Position numbers and translations under genes: made by a program. From contig NZ_PHUL01000001.1 of assembly GCF_002813425.1 (NCBI RefSeq), positions 2,735,001 through 2,799,000 of the forward strand: a stretch of DNA of 64,000 bases, written 5' to 3'. This DNA is from Cellulophaga sp. RHA19. GTDB taxonomy: Bacteria > Bacteroidota > Bacteroidia > Flavobacteriales > Flavobacteriaceae. The notes under the pieces are model-generated. The model worked only from the letters and a program-made list of their open reading frames with translations. It was not told where the DNA came from and made no database searches. Below are positions 52,353-61,654 of this stretch, in pieces (the stretch's first letter is position 1; the number at the start of each line of letters is the position of its first letter).

Positions 52353-54389
52353 ATGCAAATTACAACTGTACTGTGGGTAATTTTAGCAGCAATATTTGCG
52401 CTGCTTGTAGTCTTGTTTCAATATTATTATAAAGCTAAAAGGAGAGGTAAACTTATTGTTTTACTCTCCTTTTTACGTTTTTTAGGTATTTTTGGAGTTT
52501 TGCTACTACTTATCAATCCAAAAATCACTAAAAATATTTATACGGTAGAAAAAACTAAACTAGTGGTTTTAATAGATAATTCTGCCTCTATAAAAAATAG
52601 TAAGTCAGCTAATAAAGTACTAGAAGTAGTAAATAATATTAGTGAAGATGTAGATCTAAAAAGTAAATTTACAATAGACACGTATTCCTTTGGTGGTAGT
52701 TTAAATAGCTTACAAGATAGTTTAACATTTAAAGAAGTGAATACGAATATTGGTGCTGCACTACAAGGAGCAGAAGATATTTATAGAAACACCAATACGG
52801 CTATAGTTTTAATAACAGACGGAAACCAAACATTAGGACAGGATTACGAGTTTTTAACATCAACCTATAAAAAGCCTATTTATCCTATAGTTGTAGGAGA
52901 TACTACAAACTACACGGATTTAAAAATAGATCAGGTTAATAAAAATAATTTTGCTTTTCTAAATAACAAATATCCTGTAGAAATTTATGTTTCGTACACA
53001 GGAAATAAAACTGTAACAAAGCAGCTTACTGTTACTGAAAATGGTAAAAATGTATTTAAGGAAAATATAACCTTTTCTAAAACCGAGAACAGCAAATTTA
53101 TTACAACAAATATAGAAGCAAAAAGTATTGGTGTTAAAAAACTTAGGGTAGCAATTTCTACTTTAATAGATGAAAAAAACACCATAAATAACACTAAAAC
53201 AATAGCTCTGGAGGTTATTGATGAAAAAACAAATATTGCAATTGTATCTAATGTAGAGCACCCAGACTTAGGCGCGTTAAAAAAGTCTATAGAAAGCAAT
53301 GAGCAACGGTCTGTTACTATAATTAAACCTAATAGCTCGCTTAGTTTATGGCAAAACACAGATGTGTTTATATTTTATCAGCCAGTAAATAGTTTTAAAA
53401 ATGTTATAGACTATGCTGTAAATTCTAATAAAAACTCTTTTGTAATTACTGGTTTGCAAACAGATTGGAATTTTTTAAACTCGGTTCAAAACACTTATGT
53501 TTTTGAGAGAGGCTTTCCTGTGCAAGAAGTAATGCCAACTATAAATTCTTCTTTTTCTAAGTTTGATGTGTCTAAGTTTTCAACTAATAATTTTCCTCCT
53601 TTGCAAAGTAACGTTAGTCCTGTTTTTCCTAAAAATGAAAGCTTAACTATTTTAAAAACAACCATTCGTGGTATAGCTATAGAATCTCCTTTACTGTCTG
53701 TTTCTGATATAGATAAAACAAAGCAAGTGTATTTGTTTGGTGAAGATATTTGGAAATGGAGAATGCAGACCTACAGAAATGATAAGGATTTTAAGTCTTT
53801 TGATGATTTTATAGGTAAAATAATACTGTATTTGGCGTCCAGCAACTCTAAAAATAGTTTTACTCTAGATTATAAGCAAGTGTATTTGGGTAGTAATGAA
53901 GCGGTTATTAATGCATCAGTTTTTGATGACGCTTTTGAGTTTGATTCTAATGCTACTGTTATTCTAAAAATAAGGAATAAAGAAAAATCAACCTATAAAG
54001 AAATTCCAATGTTGCTAAGCGGGTTTAATTATAAAGCAGATTTAAGTAGTTTGTATGCTGGTGATTATACATTTACTGCAACTGTAAAAAACACAAATAC
54101 TTCTAAATCTGGTGCTTTCACTATTTTAGATTATGATGTAGAAAAGCAATTTACATCTAGCAACTATAAAAAAATGGATCGTGTTGCAGAAAACACAAAT
54201 GCAACACTGTTTTTTATTGATGATATAAGTGGTTTAAAACAAGATTTACTAAGTAAAGAAGCCTTGAAACCAGTACAGAGGAGCAAGGAAAATATTGTAT
54301 CTTTGGTAGAATTTAAATTTCTATTAGGATTAATTTTATTGGTGTTTGCAATAGAATGGTTTCTTAGGAAATACAACGGATTAACTTAA
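52353..54389 (+). CDS. membrane protein with VWA-like domain
   Basis: 678 residues: two N-terminal transmembrane segments (about 5-26 and 36-54), a VWA-type domain starting at about 74 with the metal-site motif DNSAS (about 76-80), and a C-terminal transmembrane segment (about 650-668). The soluble part probably lies in the periplasm. No enzymatic motif seen. The next gene, an SPFH protein, begins 8 bases later, so they may form a membrane complex. Function unknown. Confidence 0.8.
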   Translation: MQITTVLWVILAAIFALLVVLFQYYYKAKRRGKLIVLLSFLRFLGIFGVLLLLINPKITKNIYTVEKTKLVVLIDNSASIKNSKSANKVLEVVNNISEDVDLKSKFTIDTYSFGGSLNSLQDSLTFKEVNTNIGAALQGAEDIYRNTNTAIVLITDGNQTLGQDYEFLTSTYKKPIYPIVVGDTTNYTDLKIDQVNKNNFAFLNNKYPVEIYVSYTGNKTVTKQLTVTENGKNVFKENITFSKTENSKFITTNIEAKSIGVKKLRVAISTLIDEKNTINNTKTIALEVIDEKTNIAIVSNVEHPDLGALKKSIESNEQRSVTIIKPNSSLSLWQNTDVFIFYQPVNSFKNVIDYAVNSNKNSFVITGLQTDWNFLNSVQNTYVFERGFPVQEVMPTINSSFSKFDVSKFSTNNFPPLQSNVSPVFPKNESLTILKTTIRGIAIESPLLSVSDIDKTKQVYLFGEDIWKWRMQTYRNDKDFKSFDDFIGKIILYLASSNSKNSFTLDYKQVYLGSNEAVINASVFDDAFEFDSNATVILKIRNKEKSTYKEIPMLLSGFNYKADLSSLYAGDYTFTATVKNTNTSKSGAFTILDYDVEKQFTSSNYKKMDRVAENTNATLFFIDDISGLKQDLLSKEALKPVQRSKENIVSLVEFKFLLGLILLVFAIEWFLRKYNGLT

Positions 54390-54397
54390 AAATTACT

Positions 54398-55213
54398 ATG
54401 GAAAGATTACCCAAAATTGCATTACCTGTATTATTCGCTGTAATACTTGTTATTGTATTAATATCAAAATCTGCTGTTACTATTGATTCAGGTAAAGCAG
54501 GAGTATTGTATAAAACATTTTCAGATGGTGTTGTTACAGATGAACCACCAATGGGAGAAGGTTTTCATATAGTAGCTCCTTGGAATAAAGTATTTATTTA
54601 TGAAGTACGCCAACAAGAGGTTTTAGAAAAAATGAATGTATTATCTAGCAATGGTTTAGATATAAAATTAGAAGCTTCTGCTTGGTTTCAGCCAAAACGC
54701 AATGAGTTAGGAAAATTGCACCAAGAAAAAGGAGAGGACTATATACAAAGAGTTTTGTTGCCAACTATTAGATCTGCAGCACGTTCTGTTGTAGGTCGTT
54801 ACACGCCAGAGCAGTTATATTCTAGTAAAAGAGATGCTATACAACAAGAAATTTTTGATGAAACAAAAAAAATTGTTGATGGTGAATACATTCAATTAAA
54901 TGAAATTTTAGTTCGCGACGTTACTTTACCACCAACAATTAAAGATGCTATTGAACGTAAGTTAAGACAAGAGCAAGAATCTTTAGAATATGAATTTAGA
55001 TTAGTTACAGCTAAAAAAGAAGCAGAAAAAGTAACTATAGAAGCACAAGGTAAGGCAGATGCAAACAAGATATTAAGTGCGTCTTTAACAGATAAAATTT
55101 TACAAGATAAAGGTATAGATGCTACAATTAAATTGTCTGAATCTCCAAACTCTAAAGTTATTGTAATTGGTAGTGGAGACTCTGGTTTGCCGTTAATTTT
55201 AGGAAACCAATAA
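54398..55213 (+). CDS. SPFH/prohibitin-family protein (HflC-like)
   Basis: 271 residues. One N-terminal transmembrane helix (about 7-25), SPFH/band 7 domain (about 26-215) with DEPPMGEGFHIVAPW, RSVVGRYTPEQLYSSKR and the coiled LRQEQESLEYEFRLVTAKKEAE segment, as in prohibitins and HflC. Such proteins form ring scaffolds in the membrane and can regulate FtsH. No FtsH or HflK gene is visible here. Pairs with the VWA protein. Confidence 0.88.
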   Translation: MERLPKIALPVLFAVILVIVLISKSAVTIDSGKAGVLYKTFSDGVVTDEPPMGEGFHIVAPWNKVFIYEVRQQEVLEKMNVLSSNGLDIKLEASAWFQPKRNELGKLHQEKGEDYIQRVLLPTIRSAARSVVGRYTPEQLYSSKRDAIQQEIFDETKKIVDGEYIQLNEILVRDVTLPPTIKDAIERKLRQEQESLEYEFRLVTAKKEAEKVTIEAQGKADANKILSASLTDKILQDKGIDATIKLSESPNSKVIVIGSGDSGLPLILGNQ

Positions 55214-55306
55214 ATTAACGTTTGTTTGTTAAGAAATTATTAATAGTGAACTAAAATTATAAATTCCCTTTTTTATAATAGAAATAAGTTTTACTTTTAC
55301 ACCATA

Positions 55307-55363
55307 ATGAGAAATAAAAACACACATCATCATCACTTTACTCCTTGCTTTCAGGCGAGCTAG
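55307..55363 (+). CDS. histidine leader peptide
   Basis: An 18-residue frame, MRNKNTHHHHFTPCFQAS then TAG, lies 106 bases before hisG. Four consecutive His codons (CAT, CAT, CAT, CAC) at 55325-55336 mark it as a control peptide of the attenuation type: ribosome stalling there when charged His-tRNA is scarce would alter folding of the downstream RNA. In sequence context it precedes a terminator at 55394-55425. Confidence 0.8.
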   Translation: MRNKNTHHHHFTPCFQAS

Positions 55364-55393
55364 AAGTGTTTTGCAGTGTTTAAACATATATCT

Positions 55394-55425
55394 AACCCGT
55401 TTGAGAAATCAAGCGGGTTTTTTGT
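55394..55425 (+). terminator. attenuator terminator in the his leader
   Basis: 11-bp stem with one G-T pair (55394-55404 with 55409-55419, GAAA-type loop 55405-55408), followed by a T-rich run (55418-55429 with one G). It lies between the leader peptide and hisG, the classic place for an intrinsic terminator controlled by the leader. I could not identify a convincing alternative antiterminator by eye. Confidence 0.75.
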
Positions 55426-55468
55426 TTTTAATCCCTTTTGATTTCTTAAACATATACTAAAAAAAAGA

Positions 55469-56326
55469 ATGACTAAAATTAGAATTGCAATTCAGAAAAG
55501 CGGACGTTTAAACGAAGATTCCATAGCTATTTTAAAAGACTGTGGTATCTCTATAGACAACGGTAAAGATCAGCTAAAAGCATCTTCAAGAAATTTTCCA
55601 ATGGAGGTTTTTTACCTTAGAAATGGTGATATTCCTCAGTATTTAAGAGATGGTGTAGTAGACATTGCTATAATTGGAGAAAATGTTTTGATTGAAAAAG
55701 GAGAAGACATAACATTTTCTGAAAGATTAGGTTTTTCTAAATGTAAAGTATCTTTGGCGGTACCTAAATCATTTGAGTACACATCTGTACAAGATCTTCA
55801 AGGAAAACGCATAGCAACATCATACCCAAATACCGTTAAAAATTATTTAGAATCTAAAGGTGTTACAGCAGATTTACACATTATTAATGGTTCTGTAGAA
55901 ATAGCACCAAATATTGGTTTAGCAGATGGTATTTGTGACATAGTATCTAGTGGTAGTACATTATTTAAAAATAACCTTAAAGAGGTAGAAGTAATGTTAA
56001 CTAGTGAAGCCGTTTTAGCAGTTTCTCCTAAAATATCTGAAGAACGTAAAGAGATTTTAAGTCAGTTAGAGTTTAGAATAGAATCTGTTTTAAGAGCTAG
56101 ACAGTCTAAATATGTGCTTTTAAATGCACCTAATAATAAATTAGATACTATTATTTCATTATTACCAGGAATGCGTAGTCCTACTGTATTACCATTAGCA
56201 GAAGAAGGTTGGAGTTCTGTACACACAGTTATAAACAAAGATAAATTCTGGGAAGTAATTCAAGAACTGAAGAAGGAAGGCGCGGAAGGCATTTTAGTTT
56301 GTCCAATTGAAAAAATGGTATTGTAA
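55469..56326 (+). CDS. hisG: ATP phosphoribosyltransferase (long form)
   Basis: 285 residues, long form with a C-terminal PII-like regulatory domain (about 205-285), so no HisZ is needed. Substrate motifs GENVLIEKGED and VSSGSTLFKNNL are family-typical. Catalyses the first, feedback-inhibited step of histidine synthesis. ATG overlaps no upstream gene; the last base of its stop is shared with the hisD start (TAATG). Confidence 0.94.
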   Translation: MTKIRIAIQKSGRLNEDSIAILKDCGISIDNGKDQLKASSRNFPMEVFYLRNGDIPQYLRDGVVDIAIIGENVLIEKGEDITFSERLGFSKCKVSLAVPKSFEYTSVQDLQGKRIATSYPNTVKNYLESKGVTADLHIINGSVEIAPNIGLADGICDIVSSGSTLFKNNLKEVEVMLTSEAVLAVSPKISEERKEILSQLEFRIESVLRARQSKYVLLNAPNNKLDTIISLLPGMRSPTVLPLAEEGWSSVHTVINKDKFWEVIQELKKEGAEGILVCPIEKMVL

Positions 56327-57609
56327 TGAATAAGATTGATAATCCGCCTTTTGAAAATTGGAAACAAGTTTTAGAAAGGCCAACACAAACTGTAGCAGAT
56401 ATAGAAGGTACTGTGGTTTCTGTTTTTAATGATGTTAAACAGGATGGCGATACAGCAATACAAAAATATACAGCTAAGTTTGATGGTGTAACTTTAGACT
56501 CCAACGTAGTCTCTAGTGAAGAAATTATAGAGGCCGAAGCATTGGTTACTAAAGAGCTAAAAGAGGCAATACAATTAGCAAAAAGTAATATTGAAGCTTT
56601 TCATAAAGCACAAAAAACTAGTAAAGTAAGTATACAAACAACAAACGGAGTAAATTGTTGGCAAGAGAAAAGACCTATACAAAAGGTTGGTTTATATATT
56701 CCTGGTGGTACAGCTCCATTATTTTCTACCATTTTAATGTTAGCAACACCAGCAAACATTGCTGGTTGTAAAGAAATTGTTCTATGCTCACCTCCTAATA
56801 AAGAAGGTAAAATAAACCCTGCTATTTTGTATGCAGCAAATTTATGTGGTGTTACCAAAATATATAAAGTTGGTGGTATACAAGCTATTGCAGCTATGAC
56901 GTTTGGTACAGAAACAATACCACAAGTGTATAAAATATTTGGTCCTGGTAACCAATTTGTTACAGTGGCTAAACAAATTGCAACTAAGTATGGAGTAGCA
57001 ATAGATATGCCAGCTGGTCCAAGTGAGCTGTTAGTTTTAGCAGATGATACAGCTAACGCTGCATTTGTAGCATCAGACTTATTAAGTCAGGCAGAACACG
57101 GTACAGATAGTCAAGTAATATTGGTATCTACTTCTAAAGAAATGATCTCTGCTGTAGAGGCAGAAGTAGAAAAACAATTATCAGTTTTACCACGTGTAGA
57201 AATAGCTACACAGGCAATTGCAAATAGTAAGCTTATTTACATAGAAACAATAGAAACAGCTATGCAATTGATTAATGAGTATGCTCCAGAACACTTTATT
57301 GTTTGTGTAGAAAATGAAGACTATGTGTTAAGCACTACAGAAAATGCTGGTTCGGTTTTTATTGGTAATTATACACCAGAGAGTGCTGGTGATTATGCTT
57401 CTGGTACCAACCACACATTACCAACAAACGGCTATGCCAAACAATACAGTGGTGTTAACTTAGATAGTTTTACTAAGAGTATTACGTTTCAAAAAATATC
57501 TGAAGAAGGTATACAAGGTATTGGTAAAGCTATAGAACTTATGGCAGAGGCAGAAGGTTTACAGGCACACAAAAATGCAGTTACATTACGTTTAAAGAGT
57601 TTAAAATAA
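56326..57609 (+). CDS. hisD: histidinol dehydrogenase
   Basis: 427 residues. Family landmarks GLYIPGGTAPLFSTILML, GPGNQFVTVAKQ and EHGTDSQVILVS; the catalytic His and zinc ligands fall in EYAPEHFIV and TNHTLPTNG segments. Oxidises histidinol to histidine in two steps. Overlaps hisG and hisC by one base each (TAATG). Confidence 0.95.
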   Translation: MNKIDNPPFENWKQVLERPTQTVADIEGTVVSVFNDVKQDGDTAIQKYTAKFDGVTLDSNVVSSEEIIEAEALVTKELKEAIQLAKSNIEAFHKAQKTSKVSIQTTNGVNCWQEKRPIQKVGLYIPGGTAPLFSTILMLATPANIAGCKEIVLCSPPNKEGKINPAILYAANLCGVTKIYKVGGIQAIAAMTFGTETIPQVYKIFGPGNQFVTVAKQIATKYGVAIDMPAGPSELLVLADDTANAAFVASDLLSQAEHGTDSQVILVSTSKEMISAVEAEVEKQLSVLPRVEIATQAIANSKLIYIETIETAMQLINEYAPEHFIVCVENEDYVLSTTENAGSVFIGNYTPESAGDYASGTNHTLPTNGYAKQYSGVNLDSFTKSITFQKISEEGIQGIGKAIELMAEAEGLQAHKNAVTLRLKSLK

Positions 57610-58658
57610 TGAAAAATTTTAACTTAGATAAATTAACTAGAGAGAATGTAAAAGGACTTAGTCCGTATTCTTCTGCTAGAGATGAGTATGTTTCTGATGG
57701 TACTGAAATGGTCTTTTTAGATGCCAATGAAAATCCTTTTTCAAACGGAGTAAATAGATATCCAGACCCACAACAACGTAGTTTAAAATCTATTTTAGCA
57801 GAACAAAAAGGTATAAAGTCAGAAAACTTGCTTTTAGGTAATGGTAGTGATGAAGTTTTAGACTTAATTTACAGAGCGTTTTGCGAGCCTAAAGAAGATA
57901 ATATTATAACGTTACCGCCAACTTATGGTATGTATAAAGTATTATCTGGAATTAATAATATAGAGAATAAAGAGGTGTTGCTTACTGCTGATTTTGAACC
58001 TAATGTAGATGAAATTTTAGCAACAGCAGATAACAATAGTAAAATTTTATTTTTATGTTCGCCAAACAACCCAACTGGTAATAGCTTTGCTACAGAAAAA
58101 ATGCATCAGTTGTTAAATAATTTTAATGGTTTGGTTGTAGTTGATGAAGCTTACATTGATTTTTCGTCAGAAGAAAGTTGGGTTTCTCAATTAGATAATT
58201 ATCCTAATTTAATAGTTACGCAAACACTGTCTAAAGCGTACGGATTAGCAGGTGTAAGATTGGGAATTTGTATTGCGTCAAAAGAAATTATATCAGTTTT
58301 AAATAAAATAAAACCACCTTATAACGTAAACGAATTAACACAACAACGAGCAAAAGAGCGTGTTTTAGATCTAGATTCTGTAAAACAGGAAGTGTCTGAA
58401 ATTATGAAAGAAAAGGAAGTTTTATCTAAAGTATTACTTGAAGTTGGTTTTGTTGAAAAAGTATATGCTTCTGACGCTAATTTTATTTTAGCAAAAGTAG
58501 ATGATGCCACAAAAAGGTACAATCAGCTTTTACAAAAAGGAATTGTAATACGTAATAGAACTACACAGCCTTTATGTGAAAATACATTACGTTTTACCGT
58601 AGGTACACCAAAGGAAAATAAGCAGCTAATAAGCGCATTAAACCAAATTAATAACTAA
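57609..58658 (+). CDS. hisC: histidinol-phosphate aminotransferase
   Basis: 349 residues, PLP fold type I. Lys209 in VTQTLSKAYGLAG forms the Schiff base; LDANENP and CSPNNPTGN are typical. Next gene follows 43 bases later. Usual ATG start. Confidence 0.94.
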   Translation: MKNFNLDKLTRENVKGLSPYSSARDEYVSDGTEMVFLDANENPFSNGVNRYPDPQQRSLKSILAEQKGIKSENLLLGNGSDEVLDLIYRAFCEPKEDNIITLPPTYGMYKVLSGINNIENKEVLLTADFEPNVDEILATADNNSKILFLCSPNNPTGNSFATEKMHQLLNNFNGLVVVDEAYIDFSSEESWVSQLDNYPNLIVTQTLSKAYGLAGVRLGICIASKEIISVLNKIKPPYNVNELTQQRAKERVLDLDSVKQEVSEIMKEKEVLSKVLLEVGFVEKVYASDANFILAKVDDATKRYNQLLQKGIVIRNRTTQPLCENTLRFTVGTPKENKQLISALNQINN

Positions 58659-58701
58659 CCGTAATTCTTTTTTAAAATTGAATTATAACGAACTATAGAA
58701 G

Positions 58702-59835
58702 ATGAAAAAAGTATTATTTATAGATAGAGACGGCACCATAATTAAAGAGACTGTAGACGAACAAATAGATGCATTTGAAAAAATGATTTTTTACCCAAAA
58801 GCATTTACTTTTTTGGGTAAAATAGCTAAAGAATTAGACTATGAGCTTGTAATGATAACCAACCAAGATGGTTTAGGTACAGATGTTTTTCCTGAAGATA
58901 CGTTTTGGCCAGTACACAACTTTATTTTAAAGTCTTTTGAGAATGAAGGTGTAGTTTTTGATAAGGTGTTTTTAGACAGAACTTTTCCTCATGAGAATGC
59001 AAATACACGTAAACCTGGAACAGGCTTGTTAACGGAATATTTTTCAGCAGAATATGATTTAGCTAATTCATTTGTTATTGGAGATCGTTTAACAGATATA
59101 GAATTAGCCAAGAACTTAGGTTCTAAGGGTATTTTTATTAATGATGAAACCAATCTTGGTACCGGAGAAATTACGGTAAAAAGAGATGAGTTAAATGATG
59201 TTATTGCTTTAGAAAGTAACGACTGGGAGAAAATATACGAGTTTTTAAAGCTAAAGGACAGAGTTTCTGAAATAACACGTAAGACTAATGAAACTGATAT
59301 TTACATTAATGTAAATTTAGATGGCACTGGTAAAAGTGACATAAAAACGGGATTGTCTTTCTTTGATCATATGTTAGATCAACTGGCTCGTCACGGTCAA
59401 ATGGACTTAGAAATTAAAGTAAATGGCGATTTAGAAGTAGATGAGCACCACACTATAGAAGATACTGCTATTGCTTTAGGAGAGGTATTTGCTAAGGCTT
59501 TAGGCACCAAATTGGGTATAGAACGTTATGGTTTTTGTTTACCAATGGACGACTGTTTAGCACAAGTTGCTATAGATTTTGGTGGTCGTAATTGGTTAGT
59601 ATGGGAAGCTGATTTTAAACGAGAAATGGTTGGTGATATGCCTACAGAAATGTTTCTACACTTTTTTAAATCATTTTCAGACGGAGCAAAGGCTAATTTA
59701 AATGTTAAAGCAGAAGGTGTAAACGAGCATCATAAAATTGAGGCTATTTTTAAAGCATTTGCGAAAGCAATTAAAATGGCGGTAAAAAGAGATGTAGAAA
59801 AAATGGTTTTGCCTAGTACAAAGGGAATGCTGTAA
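58702..59835 (+). CDS. hisB: bifunctional histidinol-phosphatase / imidazoleglycerol-phosphate dehydratase
   Basis: 377 residues. N-terminal HAD phosphatase (about 1-165) with the nucleophile motif DRDGTI; C-terminal IGPD (about 185-375) with metal-binding His clusters such as [14 protein letters not shown] and [14 protein letters not shown]. The fusion is also seen in enterobacteria. Middle of the his operon. Confidence 0.95.
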   Translation: MKKVLFIDRDGTIIKETVDEQIDAFEKMIFYPKAFTFLGKIAKELDYELVMITNQDGLGTDVFPEDTFWPVHNFILKSFENEGVVFDKVFLDRTFPHENANTRKPGTGLLTEYFSAEYDLANSFVIGDRLTDIELAKNLGSKGIFINDETNLGTGEITVKRDELNDVIALESNDWEKIYEFLKLKDRVSEITRKTNETDIYINVNLDGTGKSDIKTGLSFFDHMLDQLARHGQMDLEIKVNGDLEVDEHHTIEDTAIALGEVFAKALGTKLGIERYGFCLPMDDCLAQVAIDFGGRNWLVWEADFKREMVGDMPTEMFLHFFKSFSDGAKANLNVKAEGVNEHHKIEAIFKAFAKAIKMAVKRDVEKMVLPSTKGML

Positions 59836-59860
59836 ATAGTGTTAATACTTAAACTTTAAA

Positions 59861-60442
59861 ATGAAAATAGTAATTATAAATTACGGCGCAGGAAACATAC
59901 AGAGCATTAAGTTTGCTATAAAACGACTTGGTTTTGAAGCCATTTTAACAGATAATGTAGATGAAATTTTAAATGCAGATAAAGTTATTTTTCCTGGTGT
60001 AGGTGAAGCTAGTAGTGCTATGAGTAAGTTACGAGATAGTGGTCTAGATGCTTTAATTCCTACATTAAAACAACCTGTTTTGGGTATTTGTTTAGGTATG
60101 CAGCTAATGTGCAATGCATCTGAAGAAGGAGAAACAAGAGGTTTGGGAATTTTTAATGTTGATGTAGTAAAGTTTTCAAACAAGGTGAAAGTTCCACAAA
60201 TTGGATGGAACGAGATATCAAACTTAAAAACAAATCTTTTTAGTAAAGTAAAAGAAAAGTCTCATATTTATATGGTACATAGTTTTTACGCTCCAGTTAC
60301 TAATGAAACCATTGCAACATCTAATTATGATGTAGATTACAGTGCTGCATTACAAAAAGATAATTTTTACGGCACCCAATTTCACCCAGAAAAGAGCAGT
60401 GAAGTAGGAGAGCAGATTTTGAGGAATTTTCTAGAAATGTAG
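59861..60442 (+). CDS. hisH: imidazole glycerol phosphate synthase glutaminase subunit
   Basis: 193 residues, class I glutamine amidotransferase. Catalytic triad Cys77 (GICLGMQL), His175 and Glu177 (QFHPEKSSE). Supplies ammonia to HisF. In the usual gene order hisA follows directly; here a four-helix-bundle ORF and repeats intervene (see 60443-60889). Confidence 0.95.
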   Translation: MKIVIINYGAGNIQSIKFAIKRLGFEAILTDNVDEILNADKVIFPGVGEASSAMSKLRDSGLDALIPTLKQPVLGICLGMQLMCNASEEGETRGLGIFNVDVVKFSNKVKVPQIGWNEISNLKTNLFSKVKEKSHIYMVHSFYAPVTNETIATSNYDVDYSAALQKDNFYGTQFHPEKSSEVGEQILRNFLEM

Positions 60443-60452
60443 AAGTTTAATT

Positions 60453-60487
60453 AAGTCTAAAGTCAATAGTACGAAGTATTAAGTAAA
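60453..60487 (+). repeat. heptanucleotide-periodic array upstream of the four-helix-bundle ORF (AAGTNNN x5)
   Basis: Immediately after hisH, five units in exact 7-base register begin AAGT, AAGT, TAGT, AAGT, AAGT at 60453, 60460, 60467, 60474 and 60481. The 11-bp stretch AAGTATTAAGT (60474-60484) is an exact inverted copy of 60879-60889. Another AAGT sits at 60443, out of register. Confidence 0.75.
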
Positions 60488-60491
60488 TAAT

Positions 60492-60845
60492 ATGAATAAA
60501 TATGAGAATTTAATTGTTTGGAAAAAGGCTATGGATCTAGTTGAGGAGGTTTACAAATTAGTAAAGGTTCTGCCAGATGATGAAAAGTTTGGTTTACCAT
60601 CTCAAATAAAAAGATGTAGTGTCTCTATTCCTTCCAATATTGCAGAAGGAGCTGGAAGAAATTCAAAAAAAGAGTTTAAAAATTTCTTAAGCTATGCGAA
60701 TGGTTCTACAACAGAATTAGATACTCAATTACTACTAGTAATCAGACTAGGTTTTGTAGAAAAAGAAAATATAGAACCTTTATTACGGTTGGCTACTGAG
60801 ATTAAGAATATGAATTTTGCTTTACAAAAGAGCTTACAATTATAA
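60492..60845 (+). CDS. four-helix-bundle protein (23S rRNA intervening-sequence / S23-like family) inside the his operon
   Basis: 117 residues with motifs of the family (YENLIVWKKAMDLVEEVY, FGLPSQIKRCSVSIPSNIAEGAGRN, FLSYANGSTTELDTQ), the protein type often encoded by intervening sequences in 23S rRNA but also found as free genes in Bacteroidota. ATG at 60492. It is flanked by inverted heptamer arrays (60453-60487 and 60848-60889). Function of the family is unknown. A normal his operon has no gene here, so it is an insertion between hisH and hisA. Confidence 0.87.
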   Translation: MNKYENLIVWKKAMDLVEEVYKLVKVLPDDEKFGLPSQIKRCSVSIPSNIAEGAGRNSKKEFKNFLSYANGSTTELDTQLLLVIRLGFVEKENIEPLLRLATEIKNMNFALQKSLQL

Positions 60846-60847
60846 AT

Positions 60848-60889
60848 TAGTATTAAAACTTATGACTTTGTTCTTAAAACTTAATACTT
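60848..60889 (-). repeat. heptanucleotide-periodic array downstream of the four-helix-bundle ORF (AAGTNNN x6 on the minus strand)
   Basis: Reading the minus strand from 60889, units of exactly 7 bases begin AAGT, AAGT, AAGA, AAGT, AAGT, AATA. The array starts directly after the stop codon and runs to 18 bases before hisA. It mirrors the upstream array, so an RNA could pair AAGU units with ACUU units around the ORF. Confidence 0.75.
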
Positions 60890-60907
60890 TCTTTACAAAA
60901 AACAAAA

Positions 60908-61636
60908 ATGAGAATAATACCAGCAATAGATATTATAGATGGCAAATGTGTACGCTTGTCTAAAGGAGATTACAACACAAAAAAAATATATAACGAGAAT
61001 CCTTTAGAGGTTGCTAAAGAGTTTGAGGCTCACGGTATAGAATACTTGCATTTAGTTGATCTGGATGGAGCAAAGTCTAAGCACATAGTAAACCATAAGA
61101 TTTTAGAACAAATTGCATCTAAAACAAGCCTAAAAATAGATTTTGGTGGCGGATTAAAGTCGGACGATGATTTACGAATAGCCTTTGAAAGTGGTGCTAA
61201 CCAAATAACAGGTGGTAGTATTGCAGTAAAAGATAGAGAGGTATTTTCTTCATGGCTTGAAAAATTTGGCGCAGATAAAATAATCTTAGGAGCCGATGCT
61301 AAGGATGAAAAAGTAGCCGTTTCTGGTTGGTTAGAAGAATCTAAAGAAGAATTAGTACCATTTATACAAGCGTATCAAAAGCAAGGCGTAAGCTATGTTA
61401 TTTGTACAGATATTAGTAAAGACGGTATGTTAGAAGGACCATCTTTTGATTTGTATTCTAAAATTTTACAATCATCAGAAAAAGGATTAAAATTAATAGC
61501 AAGTGGAGGAATCTCTACTTATGATGAGCTTCCTAAACTAGCAGAAATTGGTTGTGAAGGTACTATAATAGGAAAAGCTATTTATGAAAATAGAATTTCT
61601 ATGAAACAGTTAGAAGAATTTATATTAAATAAATAA
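60908..61636 (+). CDS. hisA: phosphoribosylformimino-5-aminoimidazole carboxamide ribotide isomerase
   Basis: 242 residues, TIM barrel. Catalytic Asp in [19 protein letters not shown] near residue 8 and second Asp in [14 protein letters not shown]. Isomerises ProFAR to PRFAR. 18 bases before hisF. Typical of the his operon order. Confidence 0.95.
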   Translation: MRIIPAIDIIDGKCVRLSKGDYNTKKIYNENPLEVAKEFEAHGIEYLHLVDLDGAKSKHIVNHKILEQIASKTSLKIDFGGGLKSDDDLRIAFESGANQITGGSIAVKDREVFSSWLEKFGADKIILGADAKDEKVAVSGWLEESKEELVPFIQAYQKQGVSYVICTDISKDGMLEGPSFDLYSKILQSSEKGLKLIASGGISTYDELPKLAEIGCEGTIIGKAIYENRISMKQLEEFILNK

Positions 61637-61654
61637 GGAATTTGAATAAAAACT

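Noticed and set aside
52985..53359. 124-residue minus-strand frame
   Set aside because: Shadow of the VWA gene; hydrophobic look comes from complementary codons.
60443..60889. CRISPR-like repeats around the four-helix-bundle gene
   Set aside because: The unit is only 7 bases with degenerate positions and no spacers of constant length; not CRISPR.
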